DNA of 60,997 nt from contig QCNX01000002.1 of the NCBI GenBank assembly GCA_003210015.1, positions 1 to 60,997 on the forward strand, given 5' to 3'. Every line of letters begins with the position of its first letter. Within the stretch, counting starts at the first letter, position 1. Shown piece by piece: positions 54,034 to 60,997 of this stretch. Both the position numbers and the translations under genes were made by a program. The stretch is from Pelagibacteraceae bacterium AG-426-P20 (GTDB taxonomy: Bacteria > Pseudomonadota > Alphaproteobacteria > Pelagibacterales > Pelagibacteraceae). The notes beneath the pieces were generated by a model that saw nothing but the letters and a program-made list of their open reading frames with translations, was not told the DNA's origin and made no database searches.

Positions 54034-54789
54034 CTAAATTCTAACAGGTATTCCTTTTGAGTCCAAATATTCCTTGGCCTCCTTTACAGAATGCTTTCCG
54101 TAATGAAATATTGAAGCAGCTAATACTGCACTTGCATTTCCTAATTTTATTCCATCAACTAAGTGATCTAAACTACCTACACCACCAGATGCAATAACTG
54201 GAATATTTACTTTGCATGAAATTTGGTACATTAAATCAATATCATAACCAACTTGTGTTCCATCTCTATCCATAGAAGTTACTAATAATTCTCCAGCACC
54301 ATTTTCTTCCATTTGTTTTGCGTATTTAATTGCATCAATACCACTGTTATTTCTTCCTCCATGAGTGAACACTTCCCACCTATCTCCATTTTTTTTAGCA
54401 TCGATCGCTACTACAATACATTGTGACCCAAATTTTTTTGAACTATCTAGAACAACTTTTGAATTTTCAACTGCTGCAGTGTTTATAGAAACTTTATCAG
54501 CCCCACAATTGAGTAGTTTGTTAATATCCTCAACGTTTCTGACACCACCTCCTACAGTCAAAGGAACAAAACATTTTTTTGATGTTTTTTCTACTACATC
54601 ATAAATAGTATCTCTATTTTCATTTGAAGCAGTAATATCTAAAAAACAAATTTCATCGGCTCCACCGTCACTATAGATTTTAGCTTGTTCTACAGGATCA
54701 CCTGCATCTTTTAGATCAACAAAATTAATACCCTTAACAACACGGCCATTCTTAACATCTAAACAAGGAATTATTCTATTTTTAAGCAT
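54034..54789 (-). CDS. hisF: Imidazole glycerol phosphate synthase cyclase subunit
   Basis: HisF (251 residues, TIM barrel) uses ammonia from HisH to turn PRFAR into imidazole glycerol phosphate and AICAR. The start [19 protein letters not shown] carries the catalytic Asp11-equivalent, and [14 protein letters not shown] the second (Asp130-equivalent). [13 protein letters not shown] and [14 protein letters not shown] bind the phosphates. It overlaps hisA by 8 bases. Confidence 0.98.
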   Translation of the reverse strand: MLKNRIIPCLDVKNGRVVKGINFVDLKDAGDPVEQAKIYSDGGADEICFLDITASNENRDTIYDVVEKTSKKCFVPLTVGGGVRNVEDINKLLNCGADKVSINTAAVENSKVVLDSSKKFGSQCIVVAIDAKKNGDRWEVFTHGGRNNSGIDAIKYAKQMEENGAGELLVTSMDRDGTQVGYDIDLMYQISCKVNIPVIASGGVGSLDHLVDGIKLGNASAVLAASIFHYGKHSVKEAKEYLDSKGIPVRI

Positions 54790-55498
54790 CTTCTTTCGCT
54801 AATTCATCTAATTGAATATCACCATCGTAAATGGCTTTACCAACTATTATACCCTCAATATTTTTTAAACTCTTTGCTTTTTTAATGTCATCTATTGAAG
54901 AAACGCCGCCAGATATTATTACAGGACAATTTGATATCTCAGAAACTTTTGATGTTTCATCAAAATTTGGACTTTGTTTCATACCATCTCGATTTATGTC
55001 TGTATAAATCAATCGACTAACACCATAATCATTTATCTCTTTTAAGTAATCTAAAGTCAATTGATTTGAATTTTCTTTCCACCCAGATACTGATAAATAA
55101 CCATCTTTGGCATCTAAACCTAAAGCAATTTTATTTGTAAATTTTTCACATGCTTTTTTTAAAAAGTTTTTATCTTTTATGGCAGCACTTCCCAAAATAA
55201 CTTTCTCAACACCAGCGTTTATATATTTTTGAATACTATCAAGATTTCTAATACCACCACCTATCTCGACTTTTAGATCAAATTTATCAACTATATCTTG
55301 GATAATATCTAGATTTACTATTTCACCAGTCAAAGCTCCATCAAGATCAACAATGTGTAAATTTTTAAATCCATGATCTTTATACTTCTCAGCTTGTTCA
55401 ACTGGGGACATTTCATACTCAGTTTTGTTATCGAAATCTCCTTTGACTAGTCTTACACACTTTTTATCTTTAATATCTATTGCTGGAAATATTTTCAT
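54782..55498 (-). CDS. hisA: Phosphoribosylformimino-AICAR-P isomerase
   Basis: HisA (238 residues, TIM barrel) opens the ribose ring of ProFAR to PRFAR. The catalytic Asp8 and Asp are in [15 protein letters not shown] and [14 protein letters not shown], with [13 protein letters not shown] and [13 protein letters not shown] as phosphate-binding loops. It lies between hisH (0-base gap) and hisF (8-base overlap), as in many his operons. Confidence 0.98.
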   Translation of the reverse strand: MKIFPAIDIKDKKCVRLVKGDFDNKTEYEMSPVEQAEKYKDHGFKNLHIVDLDGALTGEIVNLDIIQDIVDKFDLKVEIGGGIRNLDSIQKYINAGVEKVILGSAAIKDKNFLKKACEKFTNKIALGLDAKDGYLSVSGWKENSNQLTLDYLKEINDYGVSRLIYTDINRDGMKQSPNFDETSKVSEISNCPVIISGGVSSIDDIKKAKSLKNIEGIIVGKAIYDGDIQLDELAKEDA

Positions 55499-56125
55499 TT
55501 ACAAATTTATAAAATTATTAATCATTTTAAGCCCAATCTTATCACTTTTTTCAGGGTGAAATTGAGTCCCAAAAATATTTTCTTTTTCAATAGAACAGAC
55601 AATATTTGATGAATAATCAGTTGTTGCTGAAATTACATTTTTATCATTTGGTACAAATTCATAACTATGTACGAAATACATATGAGAATTACTCTCTATA
55701 TCTTTAAAAATTTTACTATCCTTGATGATATTAATTTGGTTCCAGCCAATATGGGGAAGTTTGAATTTTCCGTTTTGATTGTCTATTTTTGATACCTTGC
55801 CTGAAATCCATCCTAAACCTTTTGTCTCTGTTTCTTCATAGCCTATATCAGCAAACATTTGTAAGCCAACACAAATTCCAAGGAGAGGTTTTTTGTTGGT
55901 TATTGCAAATTCGTCAAGTGTATCTGTGAGACCATCAATTTTTTTTAAAGCATCGACACAGCTCTTGAATGAGCCCTGCCCTGGTAGAACCACTTTATCA
56001 CTTGATTTAATCTTGCTTAAATCTGAAGTTACTTCAATATTCACTTTATCTTTAGCAACTTCCTTAAAGGAGTTTATCACCGAGCTTATATTGCCCGAAT
56101 TATAATCAACAATTGTGACGTTCAT
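55499..56125 (-). CDS. hisH: Imidazole glycerol phosphate synthase glutaminase subunit
   Basis: HisH (208 residues) releases ammonia from glutamine for HisF. The oxyanion strand is VVLPGQGSFKSC; the nucleophile is in GICVGLQMFAD; and the triad is completed by QFHPEKSDKIG. IPHIGWNQINII is a HisH hallmark. It starts the his TIM-barrel gene run, 5 bases after hisB. Confidence 0.98.
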   Translation of the reverse strand: MNVTIVDYNSGNISSVINSFKEVAKDKVNIEVTSDLSKIKSSDKVVLPGQGSFKSCVDALKKIDGLTDTLDEFAITNKKPLLGICVGLQMFADIGYEETETKGLGWISGKVSKIDNQNGKFKLPHIGWNQINIIKDSKIFKDIESNSHMYFVHSYEFVPNDKNVISATTDYSSNIVCSIEKENIFGTQFHPEKSDKIGLKMINNFINL

Positions 56126-56130
56126 TAAAC

Positions 56131-56721
56131 TTATAATGAGCCTTTAGTAGATGGAATGCTCTTTTTATTTCTTGGATCCATCTCCAATGCAGCTCTTAAT
56201 GATCTTGCCAAACCTTTATAACAAGACTCGATGATGTGGTGGCTATTTTCCCCATAAATATTTTCAACGTGCAATGTAATTCCTGCTGATTGTGAAAATG
56301 CCTGAAACCATTCTTTAAATAACTCCGTGTCCATCTCACCAAGTTTCTCAACTTTTAATTTTACTTTCCATATCAAATAAGGTCTGTTTGAAACATCAAT
56401 AGCAACTCTAGATAAGGTTTCATCCATTGGTATCATGGTGTGTGCATATCTTTTGATACCTATGAATTTTTTTGCTGCTTTTTTTAAAGCCTCGCCTATT
56501 GCGATCCCTGTATCTTCAGTAGTATGATGAAGGTCAATGTGTGTATCTCCTTTAGCTTTAACTTTTAGATCAATAAGTGAGTGTTTTGATAACTGCTCAA
56601 GCATATGATCTAAAAAACCTATTCCAGTATCAATTTGATATTTTCCTTTGCCATCAATATTGACTTCAACGTTAATACTGGTTTCTTTAGTTTTTCGGGA
56701 TACTTTTCCTTTTCTAGCCAT
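56131..56721 (-). CDS. hisB: Imidazoleglycerol-phosphate dehydratase
   Basis: HisB here is the single-domain dehydratase (196 residues), without the phosphatase domain found in enterobacteria. [48 protein letters not shown] and [18 protein letters not shown] contain the manganese-binding histidines. It opens the hisB-H-A-F-E cluster and is divergent from hslV, with an 88-base gap. Confidence 0.98.
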   Translation of the reverse strand: MARKGKVSRKTKETSINVEVNIDGKGKYQIDTGIGFLDHMLEQLSKHSLIDLKVKAKGDTHIDLHHTTEDTGIAIGEALKKAAKKFIGIKRYAHTMIPMDETLSRVAIDVSNRPYLIWKVKLKVEKLGEMDTELFKEWFQAFSQSAGITLHVENIYGENSHHIIESCYKGLARSLRAALEMDPRNKKSIPSTKGSL

Positions 56722-56774
56722 ATATTTTAGAGGTATATATACATAATCCTTTCATATCAATATTAGTATCTACT

Positions 56775-56802
56775 CTTGAAGTATCAAAAATAGTTACCAT
56801 TT
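56775..56802 (+). promoter_or_regulatory. Candidate heat-shock (sigma-32) promoter for hslVU
   Basis: CTTGAA (56775-56780) and CCATTT (56797-56802) match the -35 (CTTGAA) and the last part of the -10 (CCCCATNT) of sigma-32 promoters. The distance from TTGA to CCAT is 21 bases, as in the E. coli dnaK P1 promoter. It lies just before hslV, a classical heat-shock gene. Confidence 0.6.
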
Positions 56803-56809
56803 ATCATGT

Positions 56810-57325
56810 ATGACAACAATTGTGCTAGTAAGAAAAAACAATGAAGTAGTAGTTGCAGGAGATGGGCAAGTAAGTATGGGAAATACTGTTGTTAAGAGCA
56901 CAGCATCGAAGGTAAGAAAAATTGAAAAAAGAGATGTAGTTGCTGGTTTTGCAGGATCTACAGCAGATGCTTTAACATTATTTGAAAGATTAGAAGGAAA
57001 ACTTGAAAAACATGCGGGAAACTTGTCAAGAGCTGCTGTTGAATTAGCAAAAGATTGGCGTACAGATAAATATTTAAGAAGGTTAGAAGCTCTAATGGCC
57101 GTAGGTGACAAGAATAATAGTTATATCATTTCTGGTACTGGAGATGTTTTGGAGCCAGAAGGAGATGTAATTGGAATCGGTTCAGGAGGAAATTATGCTC
57201 TTGCTGCTGGTAAAGTATTAATGGAAGGCAAAATGTCAGCTGAAGAAGTTGCAAAAAAGGCAATTAAAGTCGCTGCTGATATATGTGTTTTTACCAACGA
57301 AAATGTAAAAATTGAAAAAATATAA
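56810..57325 (+). CDS. hslV: ATP-dependent protease subunit HslV
   Basis: HslV is the peptidase ring of the HslUV (ClpYQ) protease. It is 171 residues. The start [10 protein letters not shown] leaves the catalytic N-terminal Thr after Met removal, which fixes the start codon. [25 protein letters not shown] and [16 protein letters not shown] are diagnostic. It overlaps hslU by one base (TAATG). Confidence 0.98.
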   Translation: MTTIVLVRKNNEVVVAGDGQVSMGNTVVKSTASKVRKIEKRDVVAGFAGSTADALTLFERLEGKLEKHAGNLSRAAVELAKDWRTDKYLRRLEALMAVGDKNNSYIISGTGDVLEPEGDVIGIGSGGNYALAAGKVLMEGKMSAEEVAKKAIKVAADICVFTNENVKIEKI

Positions 57326-58698
57326 TGGACAATTCAAACGTAACACCACTTCACCCAAAAGAAACAACTAAAAAAGAAAAGTCGTCTTTAGTAAGTTCTT
57401 TATCTCCCAGAGAGATAGTTTCTGAATTAGATCGATTTGTTGTTGGACAAAACAAGGCTAAGAAAGCTGTTGCGGTTGCATTAAGAAACAGATGGAGAAG
57501 ACAAGCTCTTGAAGGGGAAATGAAAAATGAAGTTTTACCAAAAAATATTTTAATGATAGGCCCAACTGGAGTTGGAAAAACAGAAATTTCAAGAAGACTA
57601 TCAAAACTTGCTGAAGCTCCTTTTGTAAAAGTTGAAGCAACAAGATTTACTGAAGTTGGATATGTTGGAAGAGATGTTGAACAAATAGTTAGAGATTTAA
57701 TTGAAATTGCTATTTCAATGGAAAAGGTCAAAAGAAGAAAAGAGGTTTTTGCCAAAGCACAAAAAGCTGCTGAGGAAAAAGTTTTAGATGCATTAGTAGG
57801 TAAAAAAGCCAGCTTAGCAACTAGAGAAAGTTTTAGAAAAAGATTAAGAAATGGTGATTTAGATAATAACGAAATTGAAATTGCAGTAAGTGATGTTGGC
57901 TCAAGTGGTACATCATTTGAAATTCCTGGCATGCCTGGAGCAAATGTGGGGATGATTAATATTGGCGAAATGATTGGTAAATCCATGGGCAATAAAGAAA
58001 AAAAAAGAAAAATGACAGTAAAAGAGTCTCATGAAATTTTAATTAATGACGAGTCCGACAAATTAATTGAACAAGATAAAATTGTAAAAGCTGCAAAATT
58101 ATCAACTGAAAATAATGGAATTGTTTTTCTGGATGAAATAGACAAGATTTCTGCAAGAACTGACAGAGTTGGTGGTGACGTATCAAGGGAGGGTGTTCAA
58201 AGAGATCTATTGCCGTTAATTGAAGGAACAACAGTAAATACAAAACATGGTCCTATAAAAACTGATCATATTTTATTTATAGCATCTGGTGCTTTTCAAC
58301 TTGCAAAACCATCTGATTTGCTACCTGAACTACAGGGTAGGTTGCCAATTAGAGTTGAGCTAGAGGCTCTAACAAGCGATGATTTTAAAAGAATTCTTAA
58401 AGAACCTGATTACAGTTTAATTAAGCAATACGTTGCTTTATTAAAAACCGAAAATGTTGACCTTGAATTTTCAGAGGACGGCATTGATGCAATTGCAAAT
58501 ATTGCTTCTGAAGTAAATGCAACTGTTGAAAACATTGGCGCAAGAAGACTTCACACTATTATTGAAAAAATCTTAGATGATATTAGCTTTACAGCAACTG
58601 ATCGTGCTGGAGAAAAAATTATCATCAACAAAGAATATATCAACAAAAACTTAGATAATTTGGTTAAAGATACAGATCTATCAAAATTTATTTTATAA
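57325..58698 (+). CDS. hslU: ATP-dependent protease ATPase subunit HslU
   Basis: HslU is the AAA+ unfoldase partner of HslV. At 457 residues it has Walker [11 protein letters not shown], the pore-loop region VGYVGRDVE, Walker B FLDEIDKI, the sensor/arginine region [15 protein letters not shown], and [19 protein letters not shown]. The I-domain (about 150-240) is present. The end overlaps the Smr gene by 6 bases (convergent). Confidence 0.98.
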   Translation: MDNSNVTPLHPKETTKKEKSSLVSSLSPREIVSELDRFVVGQNKAKKAVAVALRNRWRRQALEGEMKNEVLPKNILMIGPTGVGKTEISRRLSKLAEAPFVKVEATRFTEVGYVGRDVEQIVRDLIEIAISMEKVKRRKEVFAKAQKAAEEKVLDALVGKKASLATRESFRKRLRNGDLDNNEIEIAVSDVGSSGTSFEIPGMPGANVGMINIGEMIGKSMGNKEKKRKMTVKESHEILINDESDKLIEQDKIVKAAKLSTENNGIVFLDEIDKISARTDRVGGDVSREGVQRDLLPLIEGTTVNTKHGPIKTDHILFIASGAFQLAKPSDLLPELQGRLPIRVELEALTSDDFKRILKEPDYSLIKQYVALLKTENVDLEFSEDGIDAIANIASEVNATVENIGARRLHTIIEKILDDISFTATDRAGEKIIINKEYINKNLDNLVKDTDLSKFIL

Positions 58699-59106
58699 TT
58701 TTTTTTTTAAAAAAATATAAAAAGCTCCCCCACCACCATCTTCAATATTGGCATCTCTTATCTCTATAATTTTTTTCATTAATTCAGCATCATTTTGAAT
58801 AAACTCTGGAACTGAATACTTCAAAATACTTAAGTCTTTTGAAACATATGGATCCTTTTCAACATTTGAATGTAAGCCTTTGCCAGTAACAACTGTAATT
58901 TTAGAAATACCATCGTTGTATGAATGATTAATAAATTTTTTAATTAATGTATTTGCTTCTTTCAGAGTGCATCCATGCAAATCTATGTTTTTACTTTGTG
59001 CAACTCTTTTATTTATTTTTTTTAAGTCTTTATTAGGTAATTTATCGTCACTAGACAAAAAATTCTCCCAATCTTGTTTATCTTTATCTGAAATTTTATT
59101 GTTCAA
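58693..59106 (-). CDS. Smr-domain protein
   Basis: A 137-residue protein with a C-terminal Smr (small MutS-related) domain. [19 protein letters not shown] and [11 protein letters not shown]...[10 protein letters not shown] are the DLHG and TGKG...GGxGAxxV motifs. Smr domains nick nucleic acids; recent family work links some of them to ribosome rescue. The first ~50 residues are a low-complexity, charged region. It follows the Tim44-like gene without a gap. Confidence 0.95.
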   Translation of the reverse strand: MNNKISDKDKQDWENFLSSDDKLPNKDLKKINKRVAQSKNIDLHGCTLKEANTLIKKFINHSYNDGISKITVVTGKGLHSNVEKDPYVSKDLSILKYSVPEFIQNDAELMKKIIEIRDANIEDGGGGAFYIFLKKKL

Positions 59107-59703
59107 TTATGTTAGCGTATCTACTAGTTGCCAATTTGGATTTTTTGATCTTATGTTTCTTGAAAAAACCCACGTATCATAGATTTTTTTAATTTTTTCA
59201 CTATCTCCTGAAATTATTTTTTTTTCTTTATCCTTAATACAGGTGATTACCTCGCCAATAAATTCAACTGTAACATTTAAAATCTCATCTATTTTTTTAT
59301 GCTCTTTAATTTTGGCTGAGTTAACACCAATAAAAGTTATCTCTGCGTGATGTCCTCTACTGTTTCTCTCTTTTAAAGCTTCGTTAAATTGATCATATAT
59401 TTTTTTACTTAAAAGGGGCTTACTGGCAATTAATTTGTTATCACTATCACTAAAGTCAGTAATAATAGTTTCATATGCTATTTTTGCTCCTCTTAAAAAT
59501 TCTTGTTGATCTTTTTCATCAAAATTTTCTTTTTGAACAATCTTTTTTTCTAACTGAGTATTATTAATCATTTTTTCAAATTGTGATGGCGCCTTACCCT
59601 CAAAACCTGTTCGTTTACCTAAAATCCCTCTTAATCTTAAAAAGATAAAACCCGCGATCATCGCAAGCAGTATTATATCGATATATTCAAAACTATAATT
59701 CAC
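59107..59703 (-). CDS. Tim44/TimA-like domain protein
   Basis: An inner-membrane-anchored protein (one N-terminal helix ~8-24) with the Tim44-like domain: FLRGAKIAYETIITDFSDSDNKLI, LLSKKIYDQFNEALKER, ITCIKD and DTWVFSRNIRSKNPNWQLVDT are typical. I choose the GTG at 59703 (MNYSFEYIDIILLAMIAGF); an upstream TTG at 59745 would add 14 residues and leave only 15 bases to the divergent fxsA. In Alphaproteobacteria it stands opposite fxsA-secB. It may assist membrane-protein export. Confidence 0.9.
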   Translation of the reverse strand: MNYSFEYIDIILLAMIAGFIFLRLRGILGKRTGFEGKAPSQFEKMINNTQLEKKIVQKENFDEKDQQEFLRGAKIAYETIITDFSDSDNKLIASKPLLSKKIYDQFNEALKERNSRGHHAEITFIGVNSAKIKEHKKIDEILNVTVEFIGEVITCIKDKEKKIISGDSEKIKKIYDTWVFSRNIRSKNPNWQLVDTLT

Positions 59704-59760
59704 GATATAAATGTAATTACTATGTTGATTAATTTCAACTAACAATTACATTAAGGACAA

Positions 59761-60186
59761 ATGAACCCAGTTTTATTAACAATAATATTAGTGCCAATTA
59801 TGGAAATTTATTTATTTATTAAAATTGGCTCACAAATTGGGGCTTTTAATACTGTTTTACTCATCTTTCTTACAGCAATAATTGGTGTTTATTATGCAAA
59901 ATACGAGGGCCTCAATACATTTAAGACTGGTTTTTCACAGATAATAAAAAACGAAGTCCCGGCATATGAAATAATTTCAGGCGCAGCAATAGCATTTGCA
60001 GCAGTACTTTTGATCATACCTGGATTTGCTACAGATTTATTAGGTTTTTCATTGATATTCCCAATAACAAGAAAACTAATTTTAAAAAATTTCTCCAACA
60101 AATTTAAAAAAAAAGATATTAAAAAAAATAATTTTATAGATGGAGAGTTTGAGGATATAGAAGATAACGATGACAGAAAAATTTAA
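59761..60186 (+). CDS. fxsA: FxsA family membrane protein
   Basis: A 141-residue protein with four helices. LTIILVPIMEIYLFIKIGSQIGAFNTVLLIFLTAIIGVYYAKYEG and LLIIPGFATDLLGFSLIFP are the FxsA hallmark. In E. coli it relieves exclusion of phage T7 by F plasmid. The acidic C-terminus overlaps the secB start by 17 bases. Confidence 0.93.
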   Translation: MNPVLLTIILVPIMEIYLFIKIGSQIGAFNTVLLIFLTAIIGVYYAKYEGLNTFKTGFSQIIKNEVPAYEIISGAAIAFAAVLLIIPGFATDLLGFSLIFPITRKLILKNFSNKFKKKDIKKNNFIDGEFEDIEDNDDRKI

Positions 60187-60592
60187 AGTTTTAGCTGAAT
60201 ATATTAAAGATATGTCTAGCGAAACTCCAGACGTTGAAACTTTTTTATTTGTAAAAGAAAATATCTCAAAATATCAGTTGAATATAGATATCATTTCTAA
60301 AGCATTAAAAAACAAACTTGTCGAAGTAAATACTATTCTTAAATTTGAAGACAAAGAACCTAATGAAAAAAAATCACATTATGAGATAGCTTACGCTGCA
60401 ATAATTAGAGTTGATGATAGCGTGAAAGAAAAAAAAGAATTAGAAAAAATTATTCTTTGTGATGTGCCTACAAAAATTTATCCTAATTTGGAAAATTCTT
60501 TTTTAAATTTGATACATAATTCTGGTCATCCATCAATTAAATTAGATAAAAAGATTGATTTTAATAAACTTTATAACGAAAGATTTAATTAA
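60170..60592 (+). CDS. secB: Protein-export chaperone SecB
   Basis: A 140-residue tetrameric chaperone that keeps preproteins unfolded and hands them to SecA. VLAEYIKDMSSETPDVETFLF and the strand-rich centre (YEIAYAAIIRVDD; LCDVPTKIYPNLENSFLNLIHNSGHPSIKL) match SecB. It overlaps fxsA and converges on dnaQ with an 8-base overlap. Confidence 0.94.
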   Translation: MTEKFKVLAEYIKDMSSETPDVETFLFVKENISKYQLNIDIISKALKNKLVEVNTILKFEDKEPNEKKSHYEIAYAAIIRVDDSVKEKKELEKIILCDVPTKIYPNLENSFLNLIHNSGHPSIKLDKKIDFNKLYNERFN

Positions 60593-60997
60593 AAAAGTTT
60601 TTCTTTAAACTTGTTTTTAAAAAACCTTTATGCTTCTCTAGTTCCTGTAAATTTGGTTCTATTATTTTTTTAAAATATATTATATTTTCATATTCGTTAG
60701 ATTTAGAAATTTCGTCTTGTTTTTGGAAATCTAAAGTAGGTTCTTTTTGATCAATTAAATTTATATAAACTTTTGCTAGCAAAGCACAGTCTATAAGTGC
60801 TGTATGTTTAACTCTCTTTGAATTATCAATTCTAAATCTTTTACATAAAGCATCAAGGCTTATCGCTGAACCTGGAAATTTATTTCTAGCTAAGCTTAGT
60901 GTATCTATAGTTTCATTTTCTATATTTTTTTGTCCAAGAATTTCAAGCTCGTGATTTATATGGGTCAAATCAAACTCTGCATTATGGATTATTAATC
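60585..60997 (-). CDS. dnaQ: DNA polymerase III epsilon subunit (proofreading exonuclease), N-terminus outside the window
   Basis: The frame stays open to the window edge, so the gene is cut. The last visible residues upstream are LIIHNAEFDLTHINHEL, which is the ExoII motif (HNAxFD) of DnaQ; IDTLSLARNKFPGSAISLDALCKRFRID and KHTALIDCALLAKVY (ExoIII, HxALxDA/CxLLAxVY) follow. A short C-terminal tail would contact the polymerase alpha subunit. The TTG at 60968 is not a start. Confidence 0.95.
   Translation of the reverse strand, partial: LIIHNAEFDLTHINHELEILGQKNIENETIDTLSLARNKFPGSAISLDALCKRFRIDNSKRVKHTALIDCALLAKVYINLIDQKEPTLDFQKQDEISKSNEYENIIYFKKIIEPNLQELEKHKGFLKTSLKKNFFN

Noticed and set aside
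57351-57992. 213-codon open frame antisense to hslU
   Set aside because: It has no recognisable motifs and mirrors codon bias of hslU, a strongly supported gene.
1-60997. CRISPR arrays, insertion sequences, prophage genes, rRNA genes, riboswitches
   Set aside because: No regularly spaced repeats, transposases, phage structural genes, rRNA motifs or recognised riboswitch cores were seen.

Overview
The window is a dense, very A+T-rich stretch of an alphaproteobacterial chromosome that looks like SAR11 ('Candidatus Pelagibacter'). The signs are AT-dominated codons, spacers of mostly 0-100 bases with many stop/start overlaps, lysine- and asparagine-rich proteins, and SAR11/alphaproteobacterial marker genes (DUF2794, IalB, Tim44-like protein, DUF4212/symporter pair, the hslVU-his and secB-dnaQ neighbourhoods). 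I see no rRNA, IS element, phage or CRISPR. The longest gene-free stretch is about 160 bases (19564-19722); one tRNA gene (Gly-GCC) is present.

Layout: (1) 1-1865, the trmD-rplS end of a translation operon, then a leuC gene that breaks off and continues in frame as the last ~30 codons of ftsY, a deletion/recombination scar or an assembly join. (2) 1858-4178, minus-strand secreted protein, alpha/beta hydrolase and EamA exporter. (3) 4198-14920, a minus-strand 2-hydroxy-/2-oxo-acid module: a tripartite TRAP transporter with an internal terminator after the binding protein, an amidase, a 58-residue membrane protein, then D-2-hydroxyacid dehydrogenase, FAD-linked oxidase, aminotransferase and two tandem FMN hydroxyacid oxidases, one broken by a single-base homopolymer frameshift. 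(4) 14930-19563, a PagL-like lipid A deacylase at the end of a cytochrome c maturation operon (ccmCDEFGH). (5) 19600-24571, hspQ, yciB, DUF2794, BI-1, aldo/keto reductase, IalB and argG. (6) 24578-30849, two divergent photolyase/cryptochrome-family proteins with a DUF2256 mini-protein, an FkbM methyltransferase, a glutamine amidotransferase, an SDR and a PQQ-type sugar dehydrogenase. (7) 30846-36331, folD, yggT, mscS, hemD, hemC against tsaD. (8) 36326-43693, a SPINDLY-type TPR/O-GlcNAc transferase, an EVE protein, acetyl-CoA synthetase with a highly basic N-terminal tail, and a Na+/solute symporter pair. (9) 43771-48400, rpe, heparinase-like protein, purH, phhB and tRNA-Gly. (10) 48465-60997, Lon-N protein, UbiH-like hydroxylase, ftsK, lolA, hisBHAFE with HIT and GNAT genes, hslVU, Smr, Tim44-like, fxsA, secB and dnaQ, an arrangement usual near the replication origin in Alphaproteobacteria.

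The most notable points are the leuC::ftsY fusion at a shared KLPI motif, the photolyase-like protein with apparently swapped domain order, the PhrB-type protein that lacks most [4Fe-4S] ligands, and the repeat-built basic tail on Acs. Functions are assigned by recognising family motifs by eye; no database search was run.
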